A stretch of 64,000 bases of DNA. Origin: Peteryoungia aggregata LMG 23059 (GTDB taxonomy: Bacteria > Pseudomonadota > Alphaproteobacteria > Rhizobiales > Rhizobiaceae). Each line of letters opens with the position of its first letter. Position 1 is the stretch's first letter. Positions 7,401 to 15,922 of this stretch are shown in pieces. The stretch spans positions 1-64,000 of the forward strand of contig NZ_JAUSUW010000015.1 of the NCBI RefSeq assembly GCF_030814435.1. Reading direction: 5' to 3'. A program made the translations under genes and the position numbers. The notes beneath the pieces are model-generated. The model was not told the DNA's origin. It made no database searches and saw only the letters and a program-made list of their open reading frames with translations.

Positions 7401-7997
7401 ATGTCCTTCCTGTCCAAGACGGCCCAACCGTCGCGCCTGCTTGTGCTGAACGGCAATCCGGCCCGCGACACGCTGTGCGGAGCGATGGCCGAAAGGATCG
7501 CTGATGTGGCGCGCAAGCGGGGCCAGACCGTGCGGCTGGTGCATCTCGAAGATCTCGATTTCGACGCCAATCTGCGCCAGGGCTATCGCGCCCGGATGGA
7601 CTGGGAGCCGGATCTGGCCGCACTGGCCGACAGCCTCACCTGGTGCGACCGGCTGGTGATCGTGCATCCGCTCTGGTGGGGTTCGGCCCCGGGCAAGCTG
7701 AAAGGTCTGTTCGACCGGCTGCTGATGCCGGGCTTCGGCTTTGAGTATGTCGAGGGCAAGGCGTTCCCGAAGCCGCTGCTGGCAGGCCGCAAGGCGCGCG
7801 TGGTCATGACGTCGGACACGCCGACCTTTTTCCTCAAATGGGTCTATGGCAATGGCTGGGTGAAGGTGCTGCGGCGGCAGATTCTTGGCTTTTGCGGCTT
7901 CAAGGATTTGAAGGTGAAGTATTTCGGCCCGGTACGTGGGGCCAAGCCCGAGGCGCTTGCGAAGATGGTGGAGGATGCGGCGGGGATTTTGGGGTGA
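7401..7997 (+). CDS. NAD(P)H:quinone oxidoreductase, flavodoxin-like fold
   Basis: A 198-residue enzyme of the NQO1/MdaB/YwrO class. The FMN or FAD loop is near residue 15 (LLVLNGNPARDTLCGAM). The second signature, VIVHPLWWGSAPGKLKGLFDRLLMPGFGF, is the conserved quinone reductase motif. It would reduce quinones or similar electrophiles by two electrons using NAD(P)H. The ribosome binding site AAGGAG lies 7 nt ahead of the ATG. It is divergent from a TetR gene and has twin palindromic operators in its promoter, which suggests induction by its own substrate. Confidence 0.85.
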   Translation: MSFLSKTAQPSRLLVLNGNPARDTLCGAMAERIADVARKRGQTVRLVHLEDLDFDANLRQGYRARMDWEPDLAALADSLTWCDRLVIVHPLWWGSAPGKLKGLFDRLLMPGFGFEYVEGKAFPKPLLAGRKARVVMTSDTPTFFLKWVYGNGWVKVLRRQILGFCGFKDLKVKYFGPVRGAKPEALAKMVEDAAGILG

Positions 7998-8065
7998 GTT
8001 CCACGCTTAAACCCCGGTAGCGCCACGGTACCCGGACACGAAATTGACCATTCCGTCTAACGATT

Positions 8066-8099
8066 ATTCCTTGTAGGGAATGCTGGTCTGAGTTACTAG
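8066..8099 (+). promoter_or_regulatory. Promoter and autoregulatory dyad of the XRE-ASCH/PIN-GNAT module
   Basis: TTGTAG (8071-8076) and TACTAG (8094-8099), 17 nt apart, form a plausible promoter. ATTCC-N6-GGAAT (8066-8081) is an inverted repeat straddling the -35, where an XRE autorepressor would bind. A second weaker dyad, CTAC-N8-GTAG (8103-8118), covers the leader up to the ribosome binding site GGAG. Confidence 0.4.
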
Positions 8100-8123
8100 A
8101 TTCTACAACATGGAGTAGCAGAA

Positions 8124-8915
8124 ATGGGAAGGCTGACGGGAAAAGTGATTGAGGCTTCGGCCGCTACCGAAATGCGTCAGGGCCACGCTGCTGGTATCGA
8201 TCTGCGCCGTCTCCGTCTTCTGTCTGGCCTGACACAGGCCGAAATGGCCGCTCGTATGAATGTTCAGCAAGCCGCTATCTCGAAACTGGAGAAAGGTGGG
8301 GAGGTGTATCTTTCTACCGTGCAGCGGTACGTTGAAGCTCTGGGTGCATCGTTGCGTGTCGATGCCGTATTTCCGGCGGACGCCCGCATCGTTCTTCGGA
8401 TACGTGAGGGGTTTGAACTTGAGTATGGTCACGACGACCAACTTGTTTTTCCGATTTTGGCAGATGAGCCTTTTCGTGCCCAGCGGGACGTAGTGCTTTC
8501 TATACGACCGCAATACTCTGAGAAGATTTTGGATGGACAGAAAACGGTTGAACTGCGCCGGAGGTTTCCGGTTTCGGCGCCCAGTGGAACAGTGGCCTAC
8601 ATTTATTCGACATCGCCGGTTCGCGCTATTGTAGGCATTGCTGAAATCCGGGACGTTCTTAAACTCCCGGTTAAGCAAATTTGGTCTGAATTCGAAGATG
8701 CCGCATCAATCGAGCGAGGCGACTTCGACAACTATTTTCAGGGAGTGGATTTTGGCTTCGTGCTGATGTTCGAAGACGTGAAGCCTTTTTCCAGGCCTGT
8801 GCCCCTTTCAGAACTTCGCGAAAAGTATGGTTTCGAACCACCGCAGTCATTTTTATACGCGAGCCGCGATCTGCGAAAGGCCCTGAGAGATGAGGCAACA
8901 GTCGTATCTCATTGA
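8124..8915 (+). CDS. XRE HTH protein with C-terminal ASCH domain (putative antitoxin)
   Basis: 263 residues. Residues 26-80 are an XRE/HTH_3 domain (RLRLLSGLTQAEMAARMNVQ, AISKLEKGG). About 120-250 is an ASCH (PUA-like) domain: it opens with LSIRPQYSEKILDGQKTVEL and ends with PVPLSELRE (225-233) and PPQSFLY (239-245). ASCH domains are thought to bind RNA or modified nucleotides. The gene overlaps the PIN-GNAT gene by 26 nt, so the two are translationally coupled, and a dyad lies at the promoter. HTH-plus-sensor first and nuclease second is a toxin-antitoxin layout. The region is A/T-richer than its neighbours, indicating transfer. Antitoxin function is inferred, not shown. Confidence 0.75.
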   Translation: MGRLTGKVIEASAATEMRQGHAAGIDLRRLRLLSGLTQAEMAARMNVQQAAISKLEKGGEVYLSTVQRYVEALGASLRVDAVFPADARIVLRIREGFELEYGHDDQLVFPILADEPFRAQRDVVLSIRPQYSEKILDGQKTVELRRRFPVSAPSGTVAYIYSTSPVRAIVGIAEIRDVLKLPVKQIWSEFEDAASIERGDFDNYFQGVDFGFVLMFEDVKPFSRPVPLSELREKYGFEPPQSFLYASRDLRKALRDEATVVSH

Positions 8916-10428
8916 TACGAACATTCTAATCGGCTTGGAGGACTATCGCGCGGTAGAGTCTGCCTACGCTAAATTTTCAAGCCTTGCAGCCGCGCATAAA
9001 ATCACGATTTTTGTTCACGAAGCCGCTCGCGATGACATTGCCCGAGATCGGAATTCGGAACGACGGCGCATCTCGCTCAGCAAGATCTCCAAATACCGGA
9101 TCTTTGAGAAGCAACGTGGCTTGAGTCAAACGGAGCTCGAGGCTGATTTTGGTCCATTGAAGCGGCCCAATGATTTGGTAGACGCGACTCTCCTTCATGC
9201 TTTGAGGAGTGACGCTGTGGATTTTCTTGTCACTCAGGATAAGGGCCTCCATGAGCGTGCATTAAGGTACTCTGCTGAGCTTGGCCGGCGCGTCTTGTTC
9301 GTTGGGGATGCCGTCGACCTTCTCACGCAGACATATGAGCCAAAGCAAGTTCCAATTCGCCATGTGGCTGAAGTCGAAGCGCATACAATCAACCACAAAG
9401 ACAGATTTTTCGACAGTTTAAGGGAAGGCTATCCGGAATTCGACGATTGGTGGCGTGAAAAATGCGTGCGCCAACACCGCCCATGCTGGGTTGTCTACGA
9501 TGACGACGAACTGGCCGGCTTGATAGTCCGAAAGGACGAGTCTGCTATGGATACCGATGCCGCCACGAAAGCTGACAAGATCCTCAAAATCTGCACTTTC
9601 AAAGTGGCGCCCGACAAGCGCGGCGTCAAACTTGGTGAGTTGCTTCTAAAACAAGTTCTTTGGTACGCCCAACGTAATGGGTACAAGCTAGCGTACCTTA
9701 CCACTTATAGCGACCAGGTGGCATTGATAAACCTTCTAGAATTCTACGGCTTTTACAAAGCTGGAAGTAAACCCGACGGTGAACTGATATATGAGCGTTC
9801 ATTCTCGTCCACCAAGCTAGTTGACGATCCTAGCGTTACCGTTTTCGAGGCCGCTCGAAAAAATTATCCGCGCTTTCTTGTGACTGATAAAGTCCGTGGT
9901 TTTGGAATTCCGATAAAGGAGGACTACCACGATACGTTGTATCCTGACTTGTGGAAGCCGATGCAGCGAGACTTATTCCTCGGCGCTTCGCGGGCCGACC
10001 GTCCGTCGCGGCCGGGCAATACGATTCGCAAAGTGTACCTCTGCAGAGCGCCATCTAATCTGGGCGATTCTGGCTCGCTACTTTTCTTTTATAAAGGAGC
10101 ATCTAAAGAAAAACCTTCGCAGGCCATAACGACCCTTGGCATTCTTGAAAGCGTAACCCTCGCCAACTCAACAAGGGAACTGATGCAACTCACTGGCGGT
10201 CGATCTGTTTACAGTGAACTACAGCTGCAAGAGTGGGGTGCAACGAATGAGCGGCCTGTAAAAGTTATAAACTACTTATTAGTTGCGTACTTGGAACCTC
10301 CGGTTACCCTAAAAGAGCTGAGAGAGTTGGGCGTAGTAAACGACAATCCGCAACAATCTATCTACGAGATTCGATCTGATATTCTCAGGCGGCTCCTTGA
10401 GCGCTGCAATCTGGAGTTTAAAGTTTAG
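8890..10428 (+). CDS. PIN-GNAT-ASCH-like fusion protein (putative toxin)
   Basis: 512 residues with three modules. A PIN nuclease (1-145) keeps the acidic quartet D9 (YLIDTN), E44, D98 and D117 (VTQDKGLHERA). A GNAT acetyltransferase (about 155-300) has the acetyl-CoA loop DKRGVKLGELLL at 242-253 and a C-terminal NLLEFYGFYKAG. A PUA/ASCH-like tail (about 375-505) contains GSLLFFYKG and ends with PVTLKELRE (471-479) and PQQSIY (487-492), the same closing motif as the upstream XRE-ASCH protein. An RNase plus acyltransferase on one chain would suit attack on tRNA or another RNA target. Codon use is A/T-rich compared with flanking genes. Function is unproven; a defence role is equally possible. 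Confidence 0.75.
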   Translation: MRQQSYLIDTNILIGLEDYRAVESAYAKFSSLAAAHKITIFVHEAARDDIARDRNSERRRISLSKISKYRIFEKQRGLSQTELEADFGPLKRPNDLVDATLLHALRSDAVDFLVTQDKGLHERALRYSAELGRRVLFVGDAVDLLTQTYEPKQVPIRHVAEVEAHTINHKDRFFDSLREGYPEFDDWWREKCVRQHRPCWVVYDDDELAGLIVRKDESAMDTDAATKADKILKICTFKVAPDKRGVKLGELLLKQVLWYAQRNGYKLAYLTTYSDQVALINLLEFYGFYKAGSKPDGELIYERSFSSTKLVDDPSVTVFEAARKNYPRFLVTDKVRGFGIPIKEDYHDTLYPDLWKPMQRDLFLGASRADRPSRPGNTIRKVYLCRAPSNLGDSGSLLFFYKGASKEKPSQAITTLGILESVTLANSTRELMQLTGGRSVYSELQLQEWGATNERPVKVINYLLVAYLEPPVTLKELRELGVVNDNPQQSIYEIRSDILRRLLERCNLEFKV

Positions 10429-10484
10429 AAAATCACAAACGGCGCTGATTGAATTTTCCAGGATTCAGCACCTATCTCTCAGCC

Positions 10485-12518
10485 CTACTCCCGCGACCTC
10501 CGCCGTCTCCGCCCGCCGCCGTCTCCATCGCCCTCCGCCAGAACCTTCCGCTCCGGCAGCGTCACGACGCTCGCCAGCTTCGGGAAGGGATCGACCTTGT
10601 TCGGCAGCGCCATGGCGTCGATGAAGAGTTGCTGGAAATGCGGCTCCAGCGCCGTTTCGATCTTTTCGATGCGCGTGACGGTGTCCTCGATTTCGCGGCG
10701 ATGGTCACGGTTGAGGAGGGCCATCAGGGCGCCGGTGCCGGCGGCGTTGCCGACGGCTTTGACTTCCGAGAGTTCACAATCGGGGATCAGGCCGAGCACC
10801 ATCGCGTATTTCGGATCGATGAAGGAGCCGAAGGCGCCGGCGAAGCGGATGGTGTCGACGGTTTCGACTTCGAGCTTTTCCATCAGCAGCTTGATGCCGG
10901 CGTAAAGGGCTGCTTTCGCGAGCTGGATGGCGCGCACGTCGTTCTGCGTCACCGTGATCTTCTGGGCGCCGTCATGCAGCAGGTAGGAGAAGGTGCGGCC
11001 GTTTTCGAGGATGCGGGGGCTTTTGGCGGCCATCGCGCCATCGACCACGCCATCGGCGGAGATGACGCCGGAGAGATACATTTCGGCGACGACTTCGATG
11101 ATCGCCGAGCCGCAGATGCCGGTGATGCCGGTCTTTTCGGCGGCCTCAGTGAAACCGTCCTCATCCGACCACTGCTCGACGCCGATGACCTTGAAACGGG
11201 GTTCCAGCGTTTCAGGGTCGATGCGGACGCGTTCGATGGCGCCGGGGGCGGCGCGCTGGCCGCAGGAGATTTCAGCGCCTTCGAAGGCGGGACCTGTCGG
11301 CGAGGAGGCGGCAACGGTGCGCTCGCGGTTACCAAGCACGATCTCGGCATTGGTGCCGACATCGACCATCAGCATCATCTTGTCCTGGCGGTGCGGGCCT
11401 TCCGACAGCGTCGCGCCGGCGGCGTCAGCACCGACATGGCCGGCGATGCAGGGGAGCAGATAGGTGCGGGCGCCGGGGTTGAGCGATAGTTCGATGTCCA
11501 GTGCCTTGCAGGAGATCGCGCCGGATACGGCCAGCGCAAAGGGCGCCTGGCCAAGCTCGGTCGGGTCGATGCCGAGGAAGAGGTGGTGCATGATCGGGTT
11601 GGCGACGAAGACAGCATCCAGAATGTCCGTGCGGGCGACGCCGCCGGAGGCGCAGACCTGGTCGACGAGCTCGGACACGGCCTGGCGGACGGCCTTGGTC
11701 ATGGCTTCGCGGCCATCGGGGTTCATCATCACATAGGAGACGCGGCTCATCAGATCCTCGCCGAAGCGGATCTGCGGGTTGGACGCGCCGGAGGAGGCGA
11801 CGATGCGGCCAGACAAGAGCGAGACGAGATGCATGGCAATCGTCGTCGAGCCGATGTCGCAGGCGATGCCATAGGCCTCGTTGTGCAGGCCGGGCCAGAG
11901 CGCAATCACCGTCGGGCGCGAGGTAACGCTGTCGCGGTGGATGGCGGCGGTGACGGTGAAGTTTTCCTTGCGCAGGATCTTCTGCGCCTGGGCTAAGAGA
12001 TAGGGCTCGATCTGCAGATCGGTGTAACCCCAGTCCCTTTCCAGCATGACCTTCATGCGGTCGAGATCACCCAGCGGCTTGTGCATGTCGGGTTCGTCGA
12101 CCTCGACATAGCAGAGATGGACGGCTGGGTTGCGCTCGATGACGCGGTCGGAGGCTGCCTTGCGCACGACCTGGGCATTGACCACGGCATCCTGCGGCAC
12201 GTCGACGACGAGGTCGCCCTGGATGGTGGCCGAACAGGAGAGACGGCGGCCTTGCGGGATGGTGCGGACTTCGGCGTAGCGCTTTTCCTTGGGGCCGACG
12301 GGCGAGATGTGGTCGTTGGACGAGGTGATGCCGTGTTTGGCGAACTGGCCTTCCTGGACCTCGATCTGGCAGCGCCCGCAGGTGGCGCGGCCGCCACAGA
12401 CGCTCTCGACATAGACGCCGAGCGTGCGGGCCGCCTCCAGCACGGAGGTGCCGACGGGGAAATGGCCACGCTTGCCGGAGGGCATGAAGAGGACGAGGGG
12501 ATCTGCGGTCTCGGTCAT
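10485..12518 (-). CDS. Corrinoid-activating protein (RamA/RACE type: 2Fe-2S ferredoxin + ASKHA ATPase)
   Basis: About 677 residues. An N-terminal plant-type [2Fe-2S] ferredoxin has Cys41, Cys47, Cys50 (CGGRATCGRC) and Cys95 (RRLSCSA). A linker is followed by an ASKHA-type nucleotide-binding domain (DUF4445) starting near YGIACDIGSTTIAMHLVSL and including MLMVDVGTNAEIVLG. Such proteins use ATP to drive reduction of inactive Co(II) corrinoid to Co(I) in methyltransferase systems. The start MTETADP is chosen by comparison with ferredoxin lengths. It ends in a Gly/Arg-rich tail (GDGDGGGRRRRRSRE). It is separated from the methyltransferase genes upstream on its strand by a BrnTA pair. Confidence 0.85.
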   Translation of the reverse strand: MTETADPLVLFMPSGKRGHFPVGTSVLEAARTLGVYVESVCGGRATCGRCQIEVQEGQFAKHGITSSNDHISPVGPKEKRYAEVRTIPQGRRLSCSATIQGDLVVDVPQDAVVNAQVVRKAASDRVIERNPAVHLCYVEVDEPDMHKPLGDLDRMKVMLERDWGYTDLQIEPYLLAQAQKILRKENFTVTAAIHRDSVTSRPTVIALWPGLHNEAYGIACDIGSTTIAMHLVSLLSGRIVASSGASNPQIRFGEDLMSRVSYVMMNPDGREAMTKAVRQAVSELVDQVCASGGVARTDILDAVFVANPIMHHLFLGIDPTELGQAPFALAVSGAISCKALDIELSLNPGARTYLLPCIAGHVGADAAGATLSEGPHRQDKMMLMVDVGTNAEIVLGNRERTVAASSPTGPAFEGAEISCGQRAAPGAIERVRIDPETLEPRFKVIGVEQWSDEDGFTEAAEKTGITGICGSAIIEVVAEMYLSGVISADGVVDGAMAAKSPRILENGRTFSYLLHDGAQKITVTQNDVRAIQLAKAALYAGIKLLMEKLEVETVDTIRFAGAFGSFIDPKYAMVLGLIPDCELSEVKAVGNAAGTGALMALLNRDHRREIEDTVTRIEKIETALEPHFQQLFIDAMALPNKVDPFPKLASVVTLPERKVLAEGDGDGGGRRRRRSRE

Positions 12519-12578
12519 CAGGGTCTTTCGGTAAGTGGGGGTGATCCCCGGTGTCATGCTGGTCCGGCCTTGGCCGTT

Positions 12579-12839
12579 TTACTTGGCGACCGTCTTTTCC
12601 AAGGCCTCTCGGATCAGGCGGGTGTACGGAATACCCCTTTCCTGTGCCTTGGCCTTGATCGCCGAAAGCAGGGCTTCCGGCAGTCTCATGTTCAGTTGTG
12701 CCGACTTCTTCTCGAACTCGAACTGGACCGGCTTGAAGCCGGACAGGTCGTATTCGGAAAGGTCTGCAGTGTCGACGAAGGCCTCAGCCTCCTCGTCAGA
12801 ATGCAGGACCGGCATCTGCTTGCCCTTACCGTTGCTCAT
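12579..12839 (-). CDS. brnA: BrnA-type antitoxin
   Basis: An 86-residue protein starting MSNGKGKQMPVLHSDEEAEAFV. The C-terminal part is a ribbon-helix-helix-like domain typical of BrnA (SAQLNMRLPEALLSAIKAKAQERGIPYTRLIREALE), preceded by DLSEYDLSGFKPVQFEFEKKS. The longer open frame upstream overlaps BrnT and is not used. It overlaps the brnT gene by 14 nt, so the pair is co-translated. BrnA binds BrnT and represses the shared promoter. Confidence 0.88.
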   Translation of the reverse strand: MSNGKGKQMPVLHSDEEAEAFVDTADLSEYDLSGFKPVQFEFEKKSAQLNMRLPEALLSAIKAKAQERGIPYTRLIREALEKTVAK

Positions 12840-13113
12840 AGCGCCTGATCTCCCGTTCGTGCATGTAACGCGCGCTGATGGGTCGGATGAGAATTCCGAG
12901 CTCGGTCTCGCGCAAGGTGAAGACGACGAAGACGTACCGGCCTTCCGCAGTGGTTCCGATCGCACGCTTTCGGTCTTCGCCGACCGTGGGGTCGGGGTAG
13001 ACGGAAGGCGTCCTCATGAACACCTGCTCGATTTCCGGCATTGTCAGGCCATGCCTGGCACATTTTGGCCAGTTGCCGCTGTCCCAATCAAAGCCGGAAA
13101 TCGATCGCTTCAT
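12826..13113 (-). CDS. brnT: BrnT-type ribonuclease toxin
   Basis: A 95-residue RelE-fold toxin with the BrnT pattern: FDWDSGNWPKCARHGLTMPEIEQVF at the N-terminus, then DRKRAIGTTAEGRYVFVVFT and the C-terminal RPISARYMHEREIRRYE carrying the catalytic-type Arg, His and Tyr residues. BrnT is a translation-blocking RNase neutralised by BrnA. It is encoded upstream of brnA on the same strand, the usual order. The pair is placed inside the corrinoid methyltransferase locus, between mtgA-like and ramA-like genes. Confidence 0.9.
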   Translation of the reverse strand: MKRSISGFDWDSGNWPKCARHGLTMPEIEQVFMRTPSVYPDPTVGEDRKRAIGTTAEGRYVFVVFTLRETELGILIRPISARYMHEREIRRYEQR

Positions 13114-13123
13114 CTCTCCATAC

Positions 13124-13135
13124 TACACGTTTGTA
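13124..13135. promoter_or_regulatory. brnTA operator candidate (TACA-N4-TGTA)
   Basis: TACACGTTTGTA is a 4-bp-arm inverted repeat 10-22 nt upstream of the brnT start, in the position where BrnA homologues autorepress. A TATACA-like -10 on the minus strand overlaps it. Confidence 0.4.
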
Positions 13136-13167
13136 TAGGCAAATGTAAAACGGAAGGGTGTATGCTG

Positions 13168-14142
13168 TTACTCCGTCGCAGCACCGCCACCGACACGCGC
13201 GGCACGGCCGCCGCGGCGACCGCCGCCGGTTGAGGCAGAGGCCGGGGCTGCGGCGGGGGCTGCATGGGCGCCGCCTTCGGCGGGCTTGTAGTCGCGGTAG
13301 GTCTTGATCCAGTTGTAGCAATTCTCGTCGGTGCCGTTCAGCACGTTGGCAGCGCGGACGGCTTCCATTTCCTGCGGGCGGCAGGGGTTCATGATGGCGG
13401 AGGTCATGCCGGCGCCGATGACCATCGGGATGAAGCCGGCATTGATGCCATGGCGATGGGGCAGGCCGAAGGAGATGTTGGAGAGGCCGCAGGTGGTGTT
13501 GACCTTCAGCTCTTCGCGCAGCCGCCGGATGAGGGCGAAGACCTGGAGGCCTGCCGAGCCGATGGCGCCGATCGGCATGACCAGCGGGTCGACGACGATG
13601 TCATGCGGCTTGATGCCGTAATCCATAGCGCGCTCGACGATCTTCTTGGCGACGGCGAAGCGGACGTCCGGATCCTGGGAGATGCCGGTTTCGTCGTTGG
13701 AGATGGCGACCACGGGTACATTGTATTTGGCGCAGAGTGGCAGGATGGCTTCGAGCTTCTCTTCCTCGCCGGTGACGGAATTGACCAGCGGGCGGCCCTT
13801 GGCGACCTTCAGTGCTGCCTCGATGGCGGCGGTGACTGATGAGTCGATCGCGAGCGGCACGTCGACCAGGCCCTGGACGATTTCCATGGTCTGGACGAGC
13901 AGGCCGGGCTCGGTTTCGTTCGGGTTGACGGAGGTCACGCCGGCATTGATGTCGAGCATGGTGGCGCCGGCGGCGACCTGTTCCAGCGCATCCTTGATGA
14001 CGGTCTCGAAATTGCCGGCCTGCATTTCGGCGGCGAGCTTCTTGCGACCCGTCGGGTTGATGCGCTCGCCGATGACGCAGAAGGGCTGGTCGAAACCGAT
14101 GATGATTTCCTTGGTGGCGGATGCGACGATGGTGCGGGTCAT
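13168..14142 (-). CDS. Methylcorrinoid:tetrahydrofolate methyltransferase (MtgA/MtvA-like, pterin-binding)
   Basis: A 324-residue TIM-barrel pterin-binding protein. The motifs CVIGERINPTGRKKLA, GATMLDINAGVTS and CGLSNISFGLPHR match the methyltetrahydrofolate-binding domain of MetH and related corrinoid methyltransferases. It would move the methyl group from the methylated corrinoid protein to tetrahydrofolate. Annotators often call it 'methyltetrahydrofolate cobalamin methyltransferase'. From about residue 285 the protein ends in an Ala/Gly/Arg-rich low-complexity tail (STGGGRRGGRAARVGGG). It follows metF by 78 nt on the same strand, so methyl transfer and oxidation are encoded together. Confidence 0.88.
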   Translation of the reverse strand: MTRTIVASATKEIIIGFDQPFCVIGERINPTGRKKLAAEMQAGNFETVIKDALEQVAAGATMLDINAGVTSVNPNETEPGLLVQTMEIVQGLVDVPLAIDSSVTAAIEAALKVAKGRPLVNSVTGEEEKLEAILPLCAKYNVPVVAISNDETGISQDPDVRFAVAKKIVERAMDYGIKPHDIVVDPLVMPIGAIGSAGLQVFALIRRLREELKVNTTCGLSNISFGLPHRHGINAGFIPMVIGAGMTSAIMNPCRPQEMEAVRAANVLNGTDENCYNWIKTYRDYKPAEGGAHAAPAAAPASASTGGGRRGGRAARVGGGAATE

Positions 14143-14220
14143 TTCAGTCCTCCGGTCGATGCCGGCTCTCGCACGGCGGGAATGGGATGTGCCGGCAATT
14201 GCCGGGAAAAAGCAATGCGG

Positions 14221-15318
14221 TCAGTGGGTTTGCGAATGGGCCGCGCGGCCGGCCATTTCCTGCTGGTCCTGGACGGGATCGGCGCCGATTTCGCGCATGC
14301 GCTGGGCGGCGATGTCATCGGCGCGGGCATGTTCGCGCTTCCAGGGCTGGCGGCCTTTCAGGATGCCGGATTCGTGGACGATCTCGGCGACATATTCCTC
14401 CTGGCGATAGGCCATGACATGCACGCCGGAGACGCCCTCGATCTCCTTCACCTCGTTGATGATGTCGATGCAGAGCTGCTTGCCTTCCTTCTTCTGGTCG
14501 GCAGCGCCTTCGAGGCGGGCGATCACATGGTCTGGAATGTGGATGCCGGGCACGTTGGAGCGGATCCACTTGGCGGTCTTGGCCGAGGCAAGCGGGCCGA
14601 CGCCGACCAGAATGTAGCATTTCTCGTGGAAGCCCAGGTCGCGGACCTTCGCCATGTAATCGCGGAACATCGGCACGTCGAAGCAGTACTGGCTCTGGAC
14701 GAACTGGGCGCCGGCCTCGATCTTTTTGCCCAGGCGATAGGGGCGGAAGTCGTAAGGCGGGGCGAAGGGGTTGATGGCCGCGCCGAGGAAGACCTTCGGC
14801 GGCGTGGTCAGCTTGCGGCCGGAGAGGAATTTCGATTCGTCGCGCATGGTGCGCACGGTTTCCAAGAGCGACATGCAGTCGAGGTCGAAAACGGGCTTGG
14901 CGCCCGGCTGGTCGCCGGCCTGTACGCCGTCGCCGGTGAGGCACATGATGTTGGCAACGCCCATTGCGGCAGCACCGAGCACGTCGCCCTGGATGGCGAT
15001 GCGGTTCTTGTCGCGGCAGGCGATCTGCATGATCGGGGCATAGCCCATGCGGGTGAGGAGCGCGCAGATGCCGACGGAGGACATATGGCAGTTGGCGCCT
15101 GATGCGTCGACCGCGTTGATTCCGTCCACCCAGCCGTCGAAGACCTTGGCGCGCTCATAGACGTCTTCCGGGTCAGCGCTGTCGGGCGGGTTGAGTTCAG
15201 CGGTGACGGCGAACTCGCCGCGGCGCAGAACGCGTTCCAGGCGGCCGAGCGAGGAGTGGCCGGGCAGGGGATCGAGCGGCAGGTGGACGCCAAGCGGATT
15301 TTCGTCGATCTGGGCCAT
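14221..15318 (-). CDS. metF: Methylenetetrahydrofolate reductase (MetF family)
   Basis: A 365-residue TIM-barrel MTHFR. Landmarks are EFAVTAELNPPDSADPEDV at the N-terminus, ANIMCLTGDGV (the LTGDP-like flavin/folate loop) and GAQFVQSQYCFD (the QxxY/F folate motif). In this setting it most likely runs in the oxidative direction, turning methyl-THF from the demethylation system into methylene-THF. The start codon lies 4 nt beyond the stop of the upstream MetV-like gene, which is strong evidence for one operon. A second, biosynthetic MetF would be expected elsewhere in the genome; this was not testable here. Confidence 0.88.
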   Translation of the reverse strand: MAQIDENPLGVHLPLDPLPGHSSLGRLERVLRRGEFAVTAELNPPDSADPEDVYERAKVFDGWVDGINAVDASGANCHMSSVGICALLTRMGYAPIMQIACRDKNRIAIQGDVLGAAAMGVANIMCLTGDGVQAGDQPGAKPVFDLDCMSLLETVRTMRDESKFLSGRKLTTPPKVFLGAAINPFAPPYDFRPYRLGKKIEAGAQFVQSQYCFDVPMFRDYMAKVRDLGFHEKCYILVGVGPLASAKTAKWIRSNVPGIHIPDHVIARLEGAADQKKEGKQLCIDIINEVKEIEGVSGVHVMAYRQEEYVAEIVHESGILKGRQPWKREHARADDIAAQRMREIGADPVQDQQEMAGRAAHSQTH

Positions 15319-15322
15319 GCTC

Positions 15323-15922
15323 TCAGACTTCCTTTGCCGTCTGTTTTTCCCGCTCGGCGGCGGCTTCTGCCGTGACGCGCAGCCAGGAGGATGTTTCGCG
15401 CAGCGACTGGTTGACCGGCTTCTGCACCTTCAGGATCGCGTCGCCGGCGACCATGTTGCGCGAGCCGTTCCAGGCCTGGACCCAGACGCAGGGCATGTCG
15501 GGCTCGACTTCACAATTGCCATTGGCGCGCACGCCACCGCAGGGGCCATTGCGCAGCTGCTTGGGACAGTTCATCGGGCAGGACATGCCGGTCGAAGACA
15601 GCACGCACTGGCCGCACATGCGACAGTCGAAGAGAAGACCCTTCACATTGCGCTCGACGAAGGTGACCGGGGTTTCGACGCGGTTATATCCGAGCTTCTT
15701 CCAGACCGGATGGAGGAAGAGGAAGGCATTGGCGAAATTGCGGTAGAACCATTCGAGGAAGCGCGAATTGCGCACGGCCCAGAGGCGGATGGTGTAGGAG
15801 CGACGGGCGCGGCGGTTGGGCGAAACGCCCGCCGGTGTGAAGGCCCCGGTCTTTGCCTTGGCGGCCGGGGCAGCATTGCCTTTTTTCGGCGGGCCGGGAT
15901 CGACGAGTACGGGCTCAGCCAT
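15323..15922 (-). CDS. MetV-like Cys-rich MTHFR-associated protein
   Basis: About 199 residues from MAEPVLVDPGP. The centre holds a dense Cys motif, CRMCGQCVLSSTGMSCPMNCPK followed by GPCGGVRANGNCEV, typical of the 'MTHFR C-terminal' zinc/Fe-S family. In acetogens the homologue MetV forms the MetF-MetV complex and binds Fe-S clusters. A basic, Pro/Ala-rich N-terminus precedes it. The start is set by GGAGG with 8-nt spacing, overlapping the upstream gene by 8 nt. Together with MetF just downstream it suggests a MetFV-type reductase in an organism that appears aerobic. Confidence 0.82.
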   Translation of the reverse strand: MAEPVLVDPGPPKKGNAAPAAKAKTGAFTPAGVSPNRRARRSYTIRLWAVRNSRFLEWFYRNFANAFLFLHPVWKKLGYNRVETPVTFVERNVKGLLFDCRMCGQCVLSSTGMSCPMNCPKQLRNGPCGGVRANGNCEVEPDMPCVWVQAWNGSRNMVAGDAILKVQKPVNQSLRETSSWLRVTAEAAAEREKQTAKEV

